Program-made: the position numbers and the translations under genes | Assembly (NCBI GenBank): GCA_026983675.1 | Contig: JALSTP010000155.1 | Location: 1-41,505, forward strand | Reading direction: 5' to 3' | Origin: Sedimenticola sp. | GTDB taxonomy: Bacteria; Pseudomonadota; Gammaproteobacteria; Chromatiales; Chromatiaceae | Length of the DNA: 41,505 bases | Shown here: piece by piece, positions 28,152 to 36,144 of the stretch | How the letters are laid out: every line of letters starts with the position of its first letter | Position numbering within the stretch: the stretch's first letter is position 1 | Notes under the pieces: generated by a model | What the model was told of the DNA's origin: nothing | Seen by the model: only the letters and a program-made list of their open reading frames with translations | Database searches by the model: none

Positions 28152-28395
28152 CCGTTTGTCGTCAGTAGCGACAACCCAGTGCTTTGACATGATAATGAAA
28201 AATGCGTTTTCATGAATTTCTTCACTCAATGATCTGGATATTGTAATTTTTTTGCTATTTCATTATGTTACATGCAATCCAGGGCTGGTTGTGCCATTGC
28301 CTTTACCGTGGGAGCATGTTGAGTCGAACACGGATCGGCTGCAAATCCTTGGAGAGTGAGCATCCCACTATATAGGTAAGCACCGAGTTAAACCC

Positions 28396-28443
28396 GTCCC
28401 CTTTCAAGTATGCGCGTCTCGCCTAGCGAGATGTGCAAGGGAC
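28396..28443 (+). repeat. Long stem-loop upstream of EPS locus
   Basis: GCGCGTCTCGC (28412-28422) pairs with GCGAGATGTGC (28426-28436) through 11 positions including two G-U, with a three-base loop CTA. Flanking GTCCCCTT and AAGGGAC extend the stem after an internal bulge on the left. There is no T-run after it. It may be part of a small RNA or leader. Confidence 0.6.
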
Positions 28444-28708
28444 GACGAGATTAATCTACAGGCACTCTGTAAATGTAAACCCTAAAAGAAAGCACGATAT
28501 GTGAACGCTTTGGGGCTGTGAAACAGAAAATAACAGGGGTACGTGTTTAACTTGGCGCTTAACTATTATGGGGCTACTGTTCATTTTGCTCAATAAGCTG
28601 ATTTGATTCGCGCTCAGTGGCTTTTTTGCTTCTATCGATTAGATTTGACAGACTCTTGGTATCACGAGCAAATCAACAAAGTGCCGGGTTGTTAATGACC
28701 CGCTAAAT

Positions 28709-28737
28709 TTGATAGCGGTCTGCCGATAGTTTATTTA
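28709..28737 (+). promoter_or_regulatory. Putative sigma-70 promoter of EPS locus
   Basis: TTGATA (28709-28714) and TATTTA (28732-28737) are 17 bases apart. Transcription from here would read through foldback element copy A into the sugar-phosphate transferase gene. Confidence 0.4.
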
Positions 28738-28773
28738 ATGCATTGGGGGATGGATCGGTGTCGCAAAAGCAAT

Positions 28774-28941
28774 CTAGGAGTCTGTCGGGTTTAGGATTAA
28801 TCTACTGCGCGGGTGGGAAAGCGGTCCATTTTTCCTCGATTTTTCGTTGCGTAGACCCACTATGCGCCTCAAAATCGAGAAAAACTGGCCTCGCTTTCCC
28901 ACCATGCTCGCGACGATTACCTAAACCCGACAGACTCCTAG
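28774..28941. mobile_element. Foldback MITE, copy A (168 bp)
   Basis: The ends are perfect 22-base inverted repeats beginning CTAGGAGTCTGTCGGG. The whole interior continues as an imperfect palindrome: GGTGGGAAAGCG faces CGCTTTCCCACC, CTCGATTTT faces AAAATCGAG, and the centre is GCGTAG/CTATGC around ACCCA. The element could thus fold into one long hairpin with arms of about 80 bases. Outside bases AAT and ATT extend the symmetry. It encodes nothing. A longer relative lies at 34416-34628. The outer CTAG is self-complementary, so target duplication (TA) and element end cannot be separated by eye. Confidence 0.88.
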
Positions 28942-28989
28942 ATTAGAATCGTAAGCAGTACCTCGAATATTAAGGTTGTCCCAAGGAAA

Positions 28990-30411
28990 TTGATTTACGA
29001 GATACCGATGTTAGGTATTAACACAAATGCGAAGGTAGTTGATCACCCGATGATGTTGTTGGTACATCGGCTGTTGGCGCCGGTGGTTACACTGGCGACA
29101 CTGCTGGGTACCCTGTGGTATTACGGTGAGCCCGCTTCGTCGGGCTCCAATGTCGCGTTGGCGGTTATTGCGTTTCTGCTGGCGCTCACCATTTTCGACC
29201 TCCCTGAGAAAAATCAGTGGGGCAGGGTGGTAATGCGTCGACAGGCGTCGGACATCCTGTTTTCCTGGTTGCTCTTCTCTACGGCACTATTACTCGTGGC
29301 ATTATTGACGGACCAATTATTTCGCTATCCACGCAAGATGCTGCTGACGTGGTTTTTTGTGACGCCGTTTGTGCTTATCCTTGTTGAATCGGCGGTCAAT
29401 CAGTTGGCCCTGATGATGATTGTTAGTCGTCCGCCGAGAAAGATTGTGCTGGCGGGCGTTAATGATTTGGGGCGTGCCTTGATCGGACGTATCAACACGG
29501 ACCCGTATCTGAGGATGACTTTCGAGGCCGCATTCGACGACCGGGCTTCTTCCCGTGTAGGGCCTATTGGTGTAGACAAACTCAAAGGGCGCCTGGGTGA
29601 TCTACCGGCCTACGTGAATGCGCACCATATCGACGCCATCTTCGTGACGCTGCCTATGACCCATCAGGATCGTATTCTAAATCTTCTGGATCAGTTACGT
29701 GATACTACCGCCTCGATCTATTTCGTGCCGGATATCTTCGTGTTCGATCTCATTCAGGCGCGGGCAGAGGATGTTGATGGCCTGTTAGCCGTTGCCGTGT
29801 GCGATACTCCGTTCTATGGGGTAAATGCAGTGCTGAAGCGTGGTAGTGATATCGTCATTTCCACCCTCATTCTCACCTTGACGTTTCCCCTCATGATTCT
29901 CATTGCGCTTGGAGTCAAGCTGGGTTCTCCAGGCCCTGCGATATTCAAACAACGGCGCTATGGTGTGGATGGTAAGGAGATCGTGGTCTACAAGTTTCGC
30001 AGTATGAAGGTTTGCGAAGATGGTCAGCAGGTCTATCAAGCCAAGAAAGATGACCCCAGAGTCACACGGTTTGGCGCATTTCTACGTCGCACCTCGCTGG
30101 ACGAACTGCCGCAGTTCATCAACGTGTTGCAAGGGCGCATGAGCGTCGTGGGTCCGAGGCCACATGCAGTCGCCCACAATGAGATGTATCGTAAGCTCGT
30201 CAAGGGATACATGATTCGGCACAAGGTTAAACCCGGTATCACGGGGCTTGCTCAGGTCAATGGCCTGCGTGGAGAGACCGAAACGGTCGAAAAAATGGAA
30301 CAGCGCATTCGATACGATCTCGACTACCTGCGTCACTGGTCCCTTGCGCTGGATTTCAAAATCATTCTGAAAACGTTTCGGGTCGTGTTCAAAGGCAATA
30401 ATGCCTACTGA
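28990..30411 (+). CDS. Undecaprenyl-phosphate sugar phosphotransferase (EPS initiation)
   Basis: A 473-residue polyisoprenyl-phosphate hexose-1-phosphate transferase of the WcaJ/EpsB type. Four N-terminal membrane helices (to about residue 145) are followed by a nucleotide-binding-like domain (KIVLAGVNDLGRALIGRI), another membrane segment at about 288-312 and the catalytic domain with KRGSDIV, KFRSMKV, RRTSLDELPQFINVL and VVGPRPHAVAHN. It loads the first sugar phosphate on the lipid carrier at the inner membrane. The frame opens with TTG at 28990; ATG at 29008 (MLGINTNAK) is an equally good start. It is the first gene of the EPS locus, followed by a 758-base non-coding gap. Confidence 0.92.
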   Translation: MIYEIPMLGINTNAKVVDHPMMLLVHRLLAPVVTLATLLGTLWYYGEPASSGSNVALAVIAFLLALTIFDLPEKNQWGRVVMRRQASDILFSWLLFSTALLLVALLTDQLFRYPRKMLLTWFFVTPFVLILVESAVNQLALMMIVSRPPRKIVLAGVNDLGRALIGRINTDPYLRMTFEAAFDDRASSRVGPIGVDKLKGRLGDLPAYVNAHHIDAIFVTLPMTHQDRILNLLDQLRDTTASIYFVPDIFVFDLIQARAEDVDGLLAVAVCDTPFYGVNAVLKRGSDIVISTLILTLTFPLMILIALGVKLGSPGPAIFKQRRYGVDGKEIVVYKFRSMKVCEDGQQVYQAKKDDPRVTRFGAFLRRTSLDELPQFINVLQGRMSVVGPRPHAVAHNEMYRKLVKGYMIRHKVKPGITGLAQVNGLRGETETVEKMEQRIRYDLDYLRHWSLALDFKIILKTFRVVFKGNNAY

Positions 30412-30640
30412 CAACCTGTGGAATAGCAAGGCTGTTTCGGGTGTAGTGGTAATCGAATATCATTCTCTTCTGTGGATCTTTCGTTTTGCGGGATTGTGTT
30501 CGATAGACAACCGATTCGGATATTGGGCCAGAACGCGTTGATACGGCTGATTGTCCATTTTGACATCACCTGCCCAACGGGTAGGGGTGTGTATTGCGGT
30601 TACTACCAGCCAGCCCGATTTGGCGCAAATCGGCCGCAAG

Positions 30641-30654
30641 TCCGACAGACTCCT
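30641..30654 (-). repeat. Solo fragment of foldback element end
   Basis: TCCGACAGACTCCT is the exact reverse complement of 14 bases of the left end of copy B (34418-34431). It follows a hairpin with arms CCGATTT/AAATCGG by seven bases. No matching second end is seen, so this is either a relic or chance. Confidence 0.45.
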
Positions 30655-30870
30655 CGTGCTGTTTTTACATTCATCGGTCGTCATCCAGCGAGTCACTGGC
30701 GATTCCTGTAGTGGTTGTGGCATCCAATATCCGGTTGTGGATGAGGGAAGGCAGGTATGCGGGGCGCTATTCGGTTGACTTCTTGGTGTGTGAGGTGCCG
30801 GTTAAAGTCTGTTGTTTCATATGGTTACATTTCTAATCCATAGTTGGATGTTACATCAGCCCCTATTTAT

Positions 30871-30879
30871 TGGTATGAT
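30871..30879 (+). promoter_or_regulatory. Putative extended -10 promoter of chain-length gene
   Basis: TGGTATGAT (TG-G-TATGAT) resembles an extended -10. It lies about 290 bases before the start of the chain-length determinant gene. Two GTTACAT repeats, 26 bases apart, lie directly upstream and could bind an activator. Confidence 0.4.
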
Positions 30880-31169
30880 GAAAAGATGATGCGTTCGCGT
30901 GCCTTGTAAGGCGAGATTCAGCCAACGGCAGGCATGTGCGTTAGACCAGATCTTGCCCTAGCTCCATCGCCTTGGGAAAACGTCTCTCCCGCGGGATGCC
31001 AGGGCTGGGTGTAACGTCTCGGGCCGAAGTTGGAGGATCGGGAGTAACACCCGCGAGCAAGCAAGATTGTACTTGCCCTATTGGATTGATGATTCATTTT
31101 GATGGCGCTGTTGTTGGATGTGGGGATTTCGTTGTCTCTGCCTCCCCAGTCAATTAAGGATGAGAAAAG

Positions 31170-33008
31170 ATGCCAAATACTGCCCTCTCGATGCAACCTC
31201 AACACGATGATGTAGGTGATAGAAAAGAAAGAATGAATGTCGAATATCTGGAGATGGATGAGGAGGTCAGAAGTGTTCATGACTACCTCGATATTGTTAA
31301 GCGCCGCAAGTGGCAGTTTATCGTTCCTGCATTGTTGTTGTTTCTTGTTACTGCCGCCGCAGCATTCCTCCTACCACCGGTTTATCGCTCGACGGCAACT
31401 ATTCTGATCGAGCAACAAGAGATCCCGGAGGATTTGGTCCGCTCCACGGTGACCAGCTTTGCGGATCAACGTATCCAGACTATCAGTAAGCGCGTGATGA
31501 CCAAGTCCAATCTGGCCAAGATCATCAAGAAATATGATCTCTATAAAGAGGAGCGTCGCACGGAAAGCATGGTGAAGGTAGCGGACAAGATGCGCGACGA
31601 CATCAAGCTGGAAATGGTTAGCGCAGATGTTGTGGATCCACGCAGTGGCCGGCCGCGAGAAGCGACCGTTGCCTTCACGCTTTCCTATGAAAATCGTTCT
31701 CCACAGCTAGCGCAACGTGTGGCCAATGAAATCGTTTCGCTGTTCTTGGAGGAGAACTTGCGTGTCCGGCGTGAATCGACGAAGGAAACAGCTAGGTTCC
31801 TTGAAGAGGAAGGACGCAAGCTGAATGAAAAGATATCCGAGCTTGAGGCCAAGTTGGCGAAGTTCAAGGAAAAGAATGCAGGCGCGTTGCCGGAGTATGC
31901 CGCTTTGAACCAGCAGATGTTGACGCGAATGGAAGATGAGGTCTCAAAAATTGATCAGCAGATTCGAAATCTCAAGGACCGCAAGATATATCTCCGTTCA
32001 CAACTTTCGCAACTTGATCCAAACGGTAGTCTCTACTCGGTGGACGGGAAGCGTATCCTCACCCCAGAAGGTCGTCTGAAGGCGCTCCAGGTTCAATATA
32101 TCTCCATGACCACCAAATACGCTAAAGATCATCCGGACATGGTCAAGATCAGGCGCGAGATCAAGGCGCTTAAGAAGGAGATCGGCATCAACGATAACAC
32201 CGGGGAATTACAGACCCAGTTGGAGGCGCAAAAGGCGACGCTGGCGGACTTGCAGAAACGCTATTCGGATGACTACCCGGAAGTGAAGAGGCTGAAAAAG
32301 TCAGTGGCTGCAACGGAATCCATGCTCATAAAGGCGGGCGGCAGGAAGTCGAACCATAAGCCATCGATCCAGCAGGCGAAAAACCCAGCCTATGTTGAGC
32401 TTCAAACACAACTGGAAAGTACCGATGCGGAGCTGCGGTCACTTGAGGCACAACGGACGGACTATAAGCAGCGTATAGCGTCCCTGGAAAAGAAAATGAT
32501 GCGGGCGCCCGAAGTGGAGCGAGAGTACCGGGCACTGACGAGAGACTACGACAACTCCGTGGCGAAATATAAGGAGATCAAAGCGAAGCAGCAGCAGGCT
32601 CGTCTGGCTGAATCCCTCGAAGAAGAGCGCAAAGGAGAGCGTTTTTCCCTGATAGAGCCGCCAGCTCTGCCTGAGGAGCCCGCCAAACCCAATCGGCCGG
32701 CTATCTTGCTGTTGGGTTTTCTGCTTGCATTAGGGGCGGGGGCCGGGCATGTGGCCCTCCGGGAAAGCCTGGATGACACCATACAATCCTCTAAAGAAGC
32801 GGTTGAGTTACTTAGTATTCCTCCCATGGCAGTGGTACCATATATTAATAATGCAGAAGACCGGAAGCGAAGGCATAAGCGGATCTTGATTAAGATTGTG
32901 ATGAGCTTCGTGCTGTTGGGCGTAATCGCTGCCATAATACATTATTTTGTTATGCCCCTTGATGTCCTCTGGTACTATTTGTTGAGAAGAATAGGGGCGA
33001 TGGTATAG
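31170..33008 (+). CDS. Wzz/GNVR-family polysaccharide chain-length determinant
   Basis: A 612-residue polysaccharide co-polymerase of the exosortase-locus type. A Wzz domain starts at about residue 37 (VHDYLDIVKRRKWQFIVPALLLF) with a membrane helix at about 51-70. A long periplasmic coiled-coil region follows (about 200-480) and a second membrane helix at about 510-530. A third hydrophobic helix lies near the C-terminus (IVMSFVLLGVIAAIIHYFVM). Within the coiled coil the motif YAKDHPDMVKIRREIKALKKE recurs as YSDDYPEVKRLKKSVAATE, suggesting an internal duplication that lengthens the protein. It controls export length together with the tyrosine kinase. Start chosen at 31170 because AAGGA precedes it. 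Confidence 0.93.
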   Translation: MPNTALSMQPQHDDVGDRKERMNVEYLEMDEEVRSVHDYLDIVKRRKWQFIVPALLLFLVTAAAAFLLPPVYRSTATILIEQQEIPEDLVRSTVTSFADQRIQTISKRVMTKSNLAKIIKKYDLYKEERRTESMVKVADKMRDDIKLEMVSADVVDPRSGRPREATVAFTLSYENRSPQLAQRVANEIVSLFLEENLRVRRESTKETARFLEEEGRKLNEKISELEAKLAKFKEKNAGALPEYAALNQQMLTRMEDEVSKIDQQIRNLKDRKIYLRSQLSQLDPNGSLYSVDGKRILTPEGRLKALQVQYISMTTKYAKDHPDMVKIRREIKALKKEIGINDNTGELQTQLEAQKATLADLQKRYSDDYPEVKRLKKSVAATESMLIKAGGRKSNHKPSIQQAKNPAYVELQTQLESTDAELRSLEAQRTDYKQRIASLEKKMMRAPEVEREYRALTRDYDNSVAKYKEIKAKQQQARLAESLEEERKGERFSLIEPPALPEEPAKPNRPAILLLGFLLALGAGAGHVALRESLDDTIQSSKEAVELLSIPPMAVVPYINNAEDRKRRHKRILIKIVMSFVLLGVIAAIIHYFVMPLDVLWYYLLRRIGAMV

Positions 33009-33582
33009 CGTAGGAAACGTGTTGGACAAGGTTGATCAGTGGGAAGGTAGACTACATGCCGCAGATGTGGCGGTGGTCGGTCATCAGTCCAGCGACGCTG
33101 GCTGTGCTGTTAAAGGGGGGGACTCCCGGCTACGGCGACTCGACGGATACCACGAGCCAAGAAGCGGGTAGGTGTTAGATTCGTCTTTAAGGAAATGGTA
33201 TTCCCTTTCCAGAAAAATAAAGGCTCCATGACGCGTGTCACTGCGCCATAGCCTGCTCGAAAGGAGTTGCCCAAAGCGACCATACGGCGCGATGGGCCCT
33301 TGGATATGGAAATAACCATTCTCTACGGCTCATCCCGCGTCTTGGTAGCCTTGGGTGACCCTCTCTAGCTAATGTTGGGGGGAGTTGGGTCACGAGGAAC
33401 CTGTTGAGGTCCCTCGCGGTTTGACTACAAAATCCTGCGTCATGGTATCGAGTCGTTGAATCCTGTAGTCAGGTGCGATGGTGCCGAACGATTTGATATT
33501 TTGGTTGTGACATCCCGCTTGCATAGCAGGGCAGTGTTCACGGTAAGATAGAATCTTGCAAATACGGTGATGGTGAGGATCT
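33009..33582. other. Non-coding region before tyrosine kinase gene
   Basis: 574 bases without a supported gene. Two hairpins are visible: CGAGG-a-ACC facing GGT-c-CCTCG (33393-33416) and GACTACA (33423-33429) with TGTAGTC (33464-33470). A minus-strand frame at 33110-33319 was considered and rejected. GGTGAGGATCT just before 33583 serves as ribosome binding site. Confidence 0.6.
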
Positions 33583-34419
33583 ATGGAAAAAGTGAAAAAA
33601 GCGCTCGCGAAGGCCCGGGCGGAACGAGATGTGGTTGGCGCCACGAGTTCGCCGCCTAAACAGCGTAAGAAACGCTCGGATAAAAAGGCGCCAGCGGATC
33701 TGAAAATCGTATATACCGAAACGCAAGTTGTCGATGTTGTGCCAGAGTATTGGCAGCATAAGCGTGTCATAGCGGATGCGAGTCTAAATACCCATCAGGC
33801 AGAGGCTTATAAGATTTTGCGTACTCGGGTTTTACAGCGATTACGTGCCAATAACTGGAACGCAATTGGTATTACCAGCCCGACCGAAAATAATGGCAAG
33901 ACCCTTACTGCGGTGAATCTTGCCATCAGTCTTGCGAGGGAGGTCAATCAGACGGTTCTTCTTGTCGATCTTGATCTACGCAGGCCCAATGTGCACACTT
34001 GTTTTGTACCCCGTTCAGTTCCTGGAATCAGTGATTATCTGACGGATGATATGGAACTTAGCGATATATTGTTCAATCCGGGTATCGAGCGTTTGGTCGT
34101 GTTGCCAGGCAACCACTCTTTTGTCCATTCCTCCGAGATGCTTTCCTCTCCAAAGATGGTGTCGCTCGTCGAGGAGCTGAAGAATCGCTATCCATCACGT
34201 ATTATTCTATTCGATTTACCACCCGTGCTTTCATGTGACGATGTTCTTGCGTTTTCGCCGTATATAGATGCAACTTTGCTGATAGTGGAAGAGAGTAAAA
34301 CGACAAAACAAGAGCTGAGACGGGCAGTGGATCTATTGAAGGAAACGGAGCTTTTGGGCTGGGTGCTCAATAAATCCCGTGACGAACGGGAAGGATATGG
34401 GTACTATGGTTACTACTAG
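33583..34419 (+). CDS. Exosortase-locus tyrosine autokinase (BY-kinase)
   Basis: A 278-residue cytoplasmic BY-kinase of the CpsD/EpsG type that phosphorylates its own tyrosine tail and cycles with the chain-length determinant. Walker A is SPTENNGKT (99-107), Walker A' VLLVDLDLRRP (125-135) and Walker B IILFDLPPV at about 205-213. A basic N-terminal region precedes the kinase core. The tyrosine cluster GYGYYGYY forms the very C-terminus, and the TAG stop codon lies within the end of foldback element copy B, so the tail may be shortened by the insertion. Confidence 0.92.
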   Translation: MEKVKKALAKARAERDVVGATSSPPKQRKKRSDKKAPADLKIVYTETQVVDVVPEYWQHKRVIADASLNTHQAEAYKILRTRVLQRLRANNWNAIGITSPTENNGKTLTAVNLAISLAREVNQTVLLVDLDLRRPNVHTCFVPRSVPGISDYLTDDMELSDILFNPGIERLVVLPGNHSFVHSSEMLSSPKMVSLVEELKNRYPSRIILFDLPPVLSCDDVLAFSPYIDATLLIVEESKTTKQELRRAVDLLKETELLGWVLNKSRDEREGYGYYGYY

Positions 34420-34628
34420 GAGTCTGTCGGATTTAGGATTGATCTACTCGGCAACTGCTCCATGCGTTGCTCTACCTCCTGCATCCATGCAGTCGTGCGC
34501 TGGTGGGGAATCGGTTTATTTTTGCTCGATTTTTCGTTGCGTAGGCCCATTATACACCTCAAAATCGAGAAAAACTGGCCTCGCTTTCCCATCATGCTTG
34601 TGATCACCTAAACCCAATGGGCTCCTAG
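34416..34628. mobile_element. Foldback MITE, copy B (213 bp)
   Basis: Starts CTAGGAGTCTGTCGGA and ends in the inverted GGGCTCCTAG; the end repeats match at 17 of 22 positions, so this copy is more decayed than copy A. It shares the interior segments CTCGATTTTTCGTTGCGTAG and CTCAAAATCGAGAAAAACTGG with copy A but has about 45 extra bases in the left arm. The first bases supply the TAG stop of the tyrosine kinase gene. It encodes nothing. The flanking bases CTA occur on both sides and may be a target duplication. Confidence 0.85.
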
Positions 34629-34953
34629 CTAACCGCGGTAAAACGAAACGCGCTGGAGTCAATGTTATTGATTGGTCGAATGATGCGAACGATGAGTCTG
34701 TTTGACGAATCTGATAAGCTAAGTTTATCGTTTTTCACGGATTTGTGGTCGATCGGTGTTAAGTCGGACGGCGTGCCTTAGGGAAACGCCCCGGGCGATA
34801 TTCATTCTTTAGTTCTGGAGAAAGCAAAAAATATCCAGGGATAAAGAGCGTTGTTGTCGTTGTGGTAGACATAAGAGGACGTGTGTACGTCTTTTATTCA
34901 TAAACAGGGGTGATACATGAAGTTGATGCATTACCTCGGGAAGTGTTATCTCC
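34629..34953. other. Non-coding region before the ATPase gene
   Basis: 325 bases after foldback element copy B without a recognisable gene. The only structure seen is a terminator-like hairpin at 34878-34895. Confidence 0.6.
34878..34895 (+). terminator. Weak terminator-like hairpin
   Basis: GACGT (34878-34882) and ACGTC (34887-34891) form a five-base stem with a GTGT loop, followed by TTTTATT. The stem is short; it may end transcripts of the kinase gene or be incidental. Confidence 0.4.
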
Positions 34954-35844
34954 ATGTACAAACGGTTCTATGGACTGAAAGAAAAACCCTTTACGCTATT
35001 ACCTGATCCACGTTTCTTATATATGGGACACCAGCACAGCGTTGCGTATGCCATGTTGGAATACGGATTGACGAACCAAGCTGGCTTTTCTGTTATTGTA
35101 GGCGATGTGGGATGTGGCAAAACTACCCTCATACGTCACTTGCTCAATGAAGTGGAAAATGGCATTACTGTCGGGCTCATGAGTAGCATGCATAACAGCT
35201 ATGGACGCTTGTTGCAGTGGGTCATGATGGCGTTCGATCAGCCCTATCGTAACAAGAGCGATATCGAGCTTTTCGATGATTTTGTCGACTTCATTATAAG
35301 CGAATATGCACAAGGGCGGCGTACTGTACTGATTGTTGACGAAGCTCAGAATCTTCAGATCAGCACTTTGGAAGAATTGCGTATGCTCTCCAATATCAAT
35401 GCGGACCAGGACCAGGTAATACAGCTCATTCTGGTAGGCCAGCCTCAATTGGGTGACATGCTGAAGCGGCCGGAACTCGAACAGTTTGCGCAGCGCGTGG
35501 CAGTGGACTACTATCTTTCCGCCTTCACAGAAGAGGAAACGGTCGAGTATATCCATCATCGTGTTGTCTGTGCTGGCCAACCCAGTAAGCTTTTTTCCGA
35601 TGTAGCATGTTCGCAGGTCTATCAAGCGAGCCGTGGTACGCCCCGGTTGATCAATATCATTTGTGACACGGCGTTGGTCTATGGTTACGCAGGAAATAAG
35701 GCAGTGATCGACGAAGAGATCATTCAGAATGTGATAGAAGATAAAACACAGACCGGCATTATCCGGCTGACTACGGGCGAGGAAACGGGTATCGCTCGGG
35801 CGGCTGGCCAAGAATCGGCGAGTTTACAGTCATCTCGAACATAG
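34954..35844 (+). CDS. Exosortase-locus secretion ATPase (ExeA-like)
   Basis: A 296-residue AAA ATPase of the family found in exosortase/PEP-CTERM loci. It opens MYKRFYGLKEKPFTLLPDPRFLYMG, a strong family signature. Walker A is GDVGCGKTT (50-58), Walker B VLIVDEAQNL, and RGTPRLINIICD is the conserved C-terminal arginine-containing motif. It resembles ExeA of type II secretion and may energise surface export of the polymer or of sorted proteins. No TM helix is visible. A 300-base gap follows before the exosortase. Confidence 0.92.
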   Translation: MYKRFYGLKEKPFTLLPDPRFLYMGHQHSVAYAMLEYGLTNQAGFSVIVGDVGCGKTTLIRHLLNEVENGITVGLMSSMHNSYGRLLQWVMMAFDQPYRNKSDIELFDDFVDFIISEYAQGRRTVLIVDEAQNLQISTLEELRMLSNINADQDQVIQLILVGQPQLGDMLKRPELEQFAQRVAVDYYLSAFTEEETVEYIHHRVVCAGQPSKLFSDVACSQVYQASRGTPRLINIICDTALVYGYAGNKAVIDEEIIQNVIEDKTQTGIIRLTTGEETGIARAAGQESASLQSSRT

Positions 35845-36144
35845 TAGTAATATATGTCCCGTTCAGGGTTTCAGGCAGGTGCCGAAAAAAGGGGCAGTGC
35901 GCAGGTACGGGTCATTCCCCCGCCAAGGTCGTTCTAGCGTACCCATGCACTTGTAATACTTGACATCCGGTTCAGTTGCGTTGGAATGCAGGTCCGGCGC
36001 CTGCATGAACCCCCATAACCTTATGATCACCGATAAGAGGCCGCGGCTTGTCGGCCTCCTGCCACCGCTGAAATTAATGAATATTGTTTCCGGGTAGACG
36101 AACGCATTGCAGCTCCTCGGAGTGGACTCGACAACTTACGCTAT
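35845..36144. other. Hairpin-containing gap before exosortase gene
   Basis: 300 bases without a gene. Two perfect seven-base stems are present: ATGCAGG/CCTGCAT (35986-36006, loop TCCGGCG) and GAGGCCG/CGGCCTC (36037-36058, loop CGGCTTGT). Neither has a T-run. A TTGACA lies at 35960-35965 but no good -10 follows. Confidence 0.6.

Larger units (their letters stand above)
28152..28770. other. Structured non-coding region between purA and the EPS locus
   Basis: No coding frame and no tRNA were found. Several hairpins are visible: TTGTCG/CGACAA just after purA, ATGAAAA/TTTTCAT (28195-28213), GTGGGA (28308-28313) with TCCCAC (28363-28368), and the long stem at 28396-28443. A possible promoter TTGTAA-17-TATGTT occurs at 28241-28269. 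Base composition is clearly AT-richer than in purA. Confidence 0.6.
30412..31169. other. Long non-coding region before chain-length determinant gene
   Basis: 758 bases without a credible gene; short open frames on both strands lack family resemblance and ribosome binding sites. It contains a perfect hairpin CCGATTT/AAATCGG (30615-30633), a 14-base fragment of the foldback element end (30641-30654), a direct repeat GTTACAT (30824-30830 and 30850-30856) and an extended -10 sequence at 30871-30879. Confidence 0.6.

Noticed and set aside
28152-28770. tRNA gene behind purA, as found in some gammaproteobacteria
   Set aside because: No T-loop consensus or acceptor stem could be found.
28774-28941. 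Reading the foldback element as a rho-independent terminator
   Set aside because: The stem is far too long and lacks a terminal T-run; a second related copy elsewhere shows it is a repeat family.
30460-30723. Overlapping short frames on both strands
   Set aside because: None resembles a known family and a foldback-end fragment lies inside them.
33110-33319. A 69-codon minus-strand frame in the spacer before the kinase gene
   Set aside because: No good ribosome binding site, no recognisable domain, and the spacer has non-coding composition.
35960-35990. TTGACA as a promoter before the exosortase gene
   Set aside because: The -35 is perfect but no acceptable -10 occurs 16 to 18 bases downstream.
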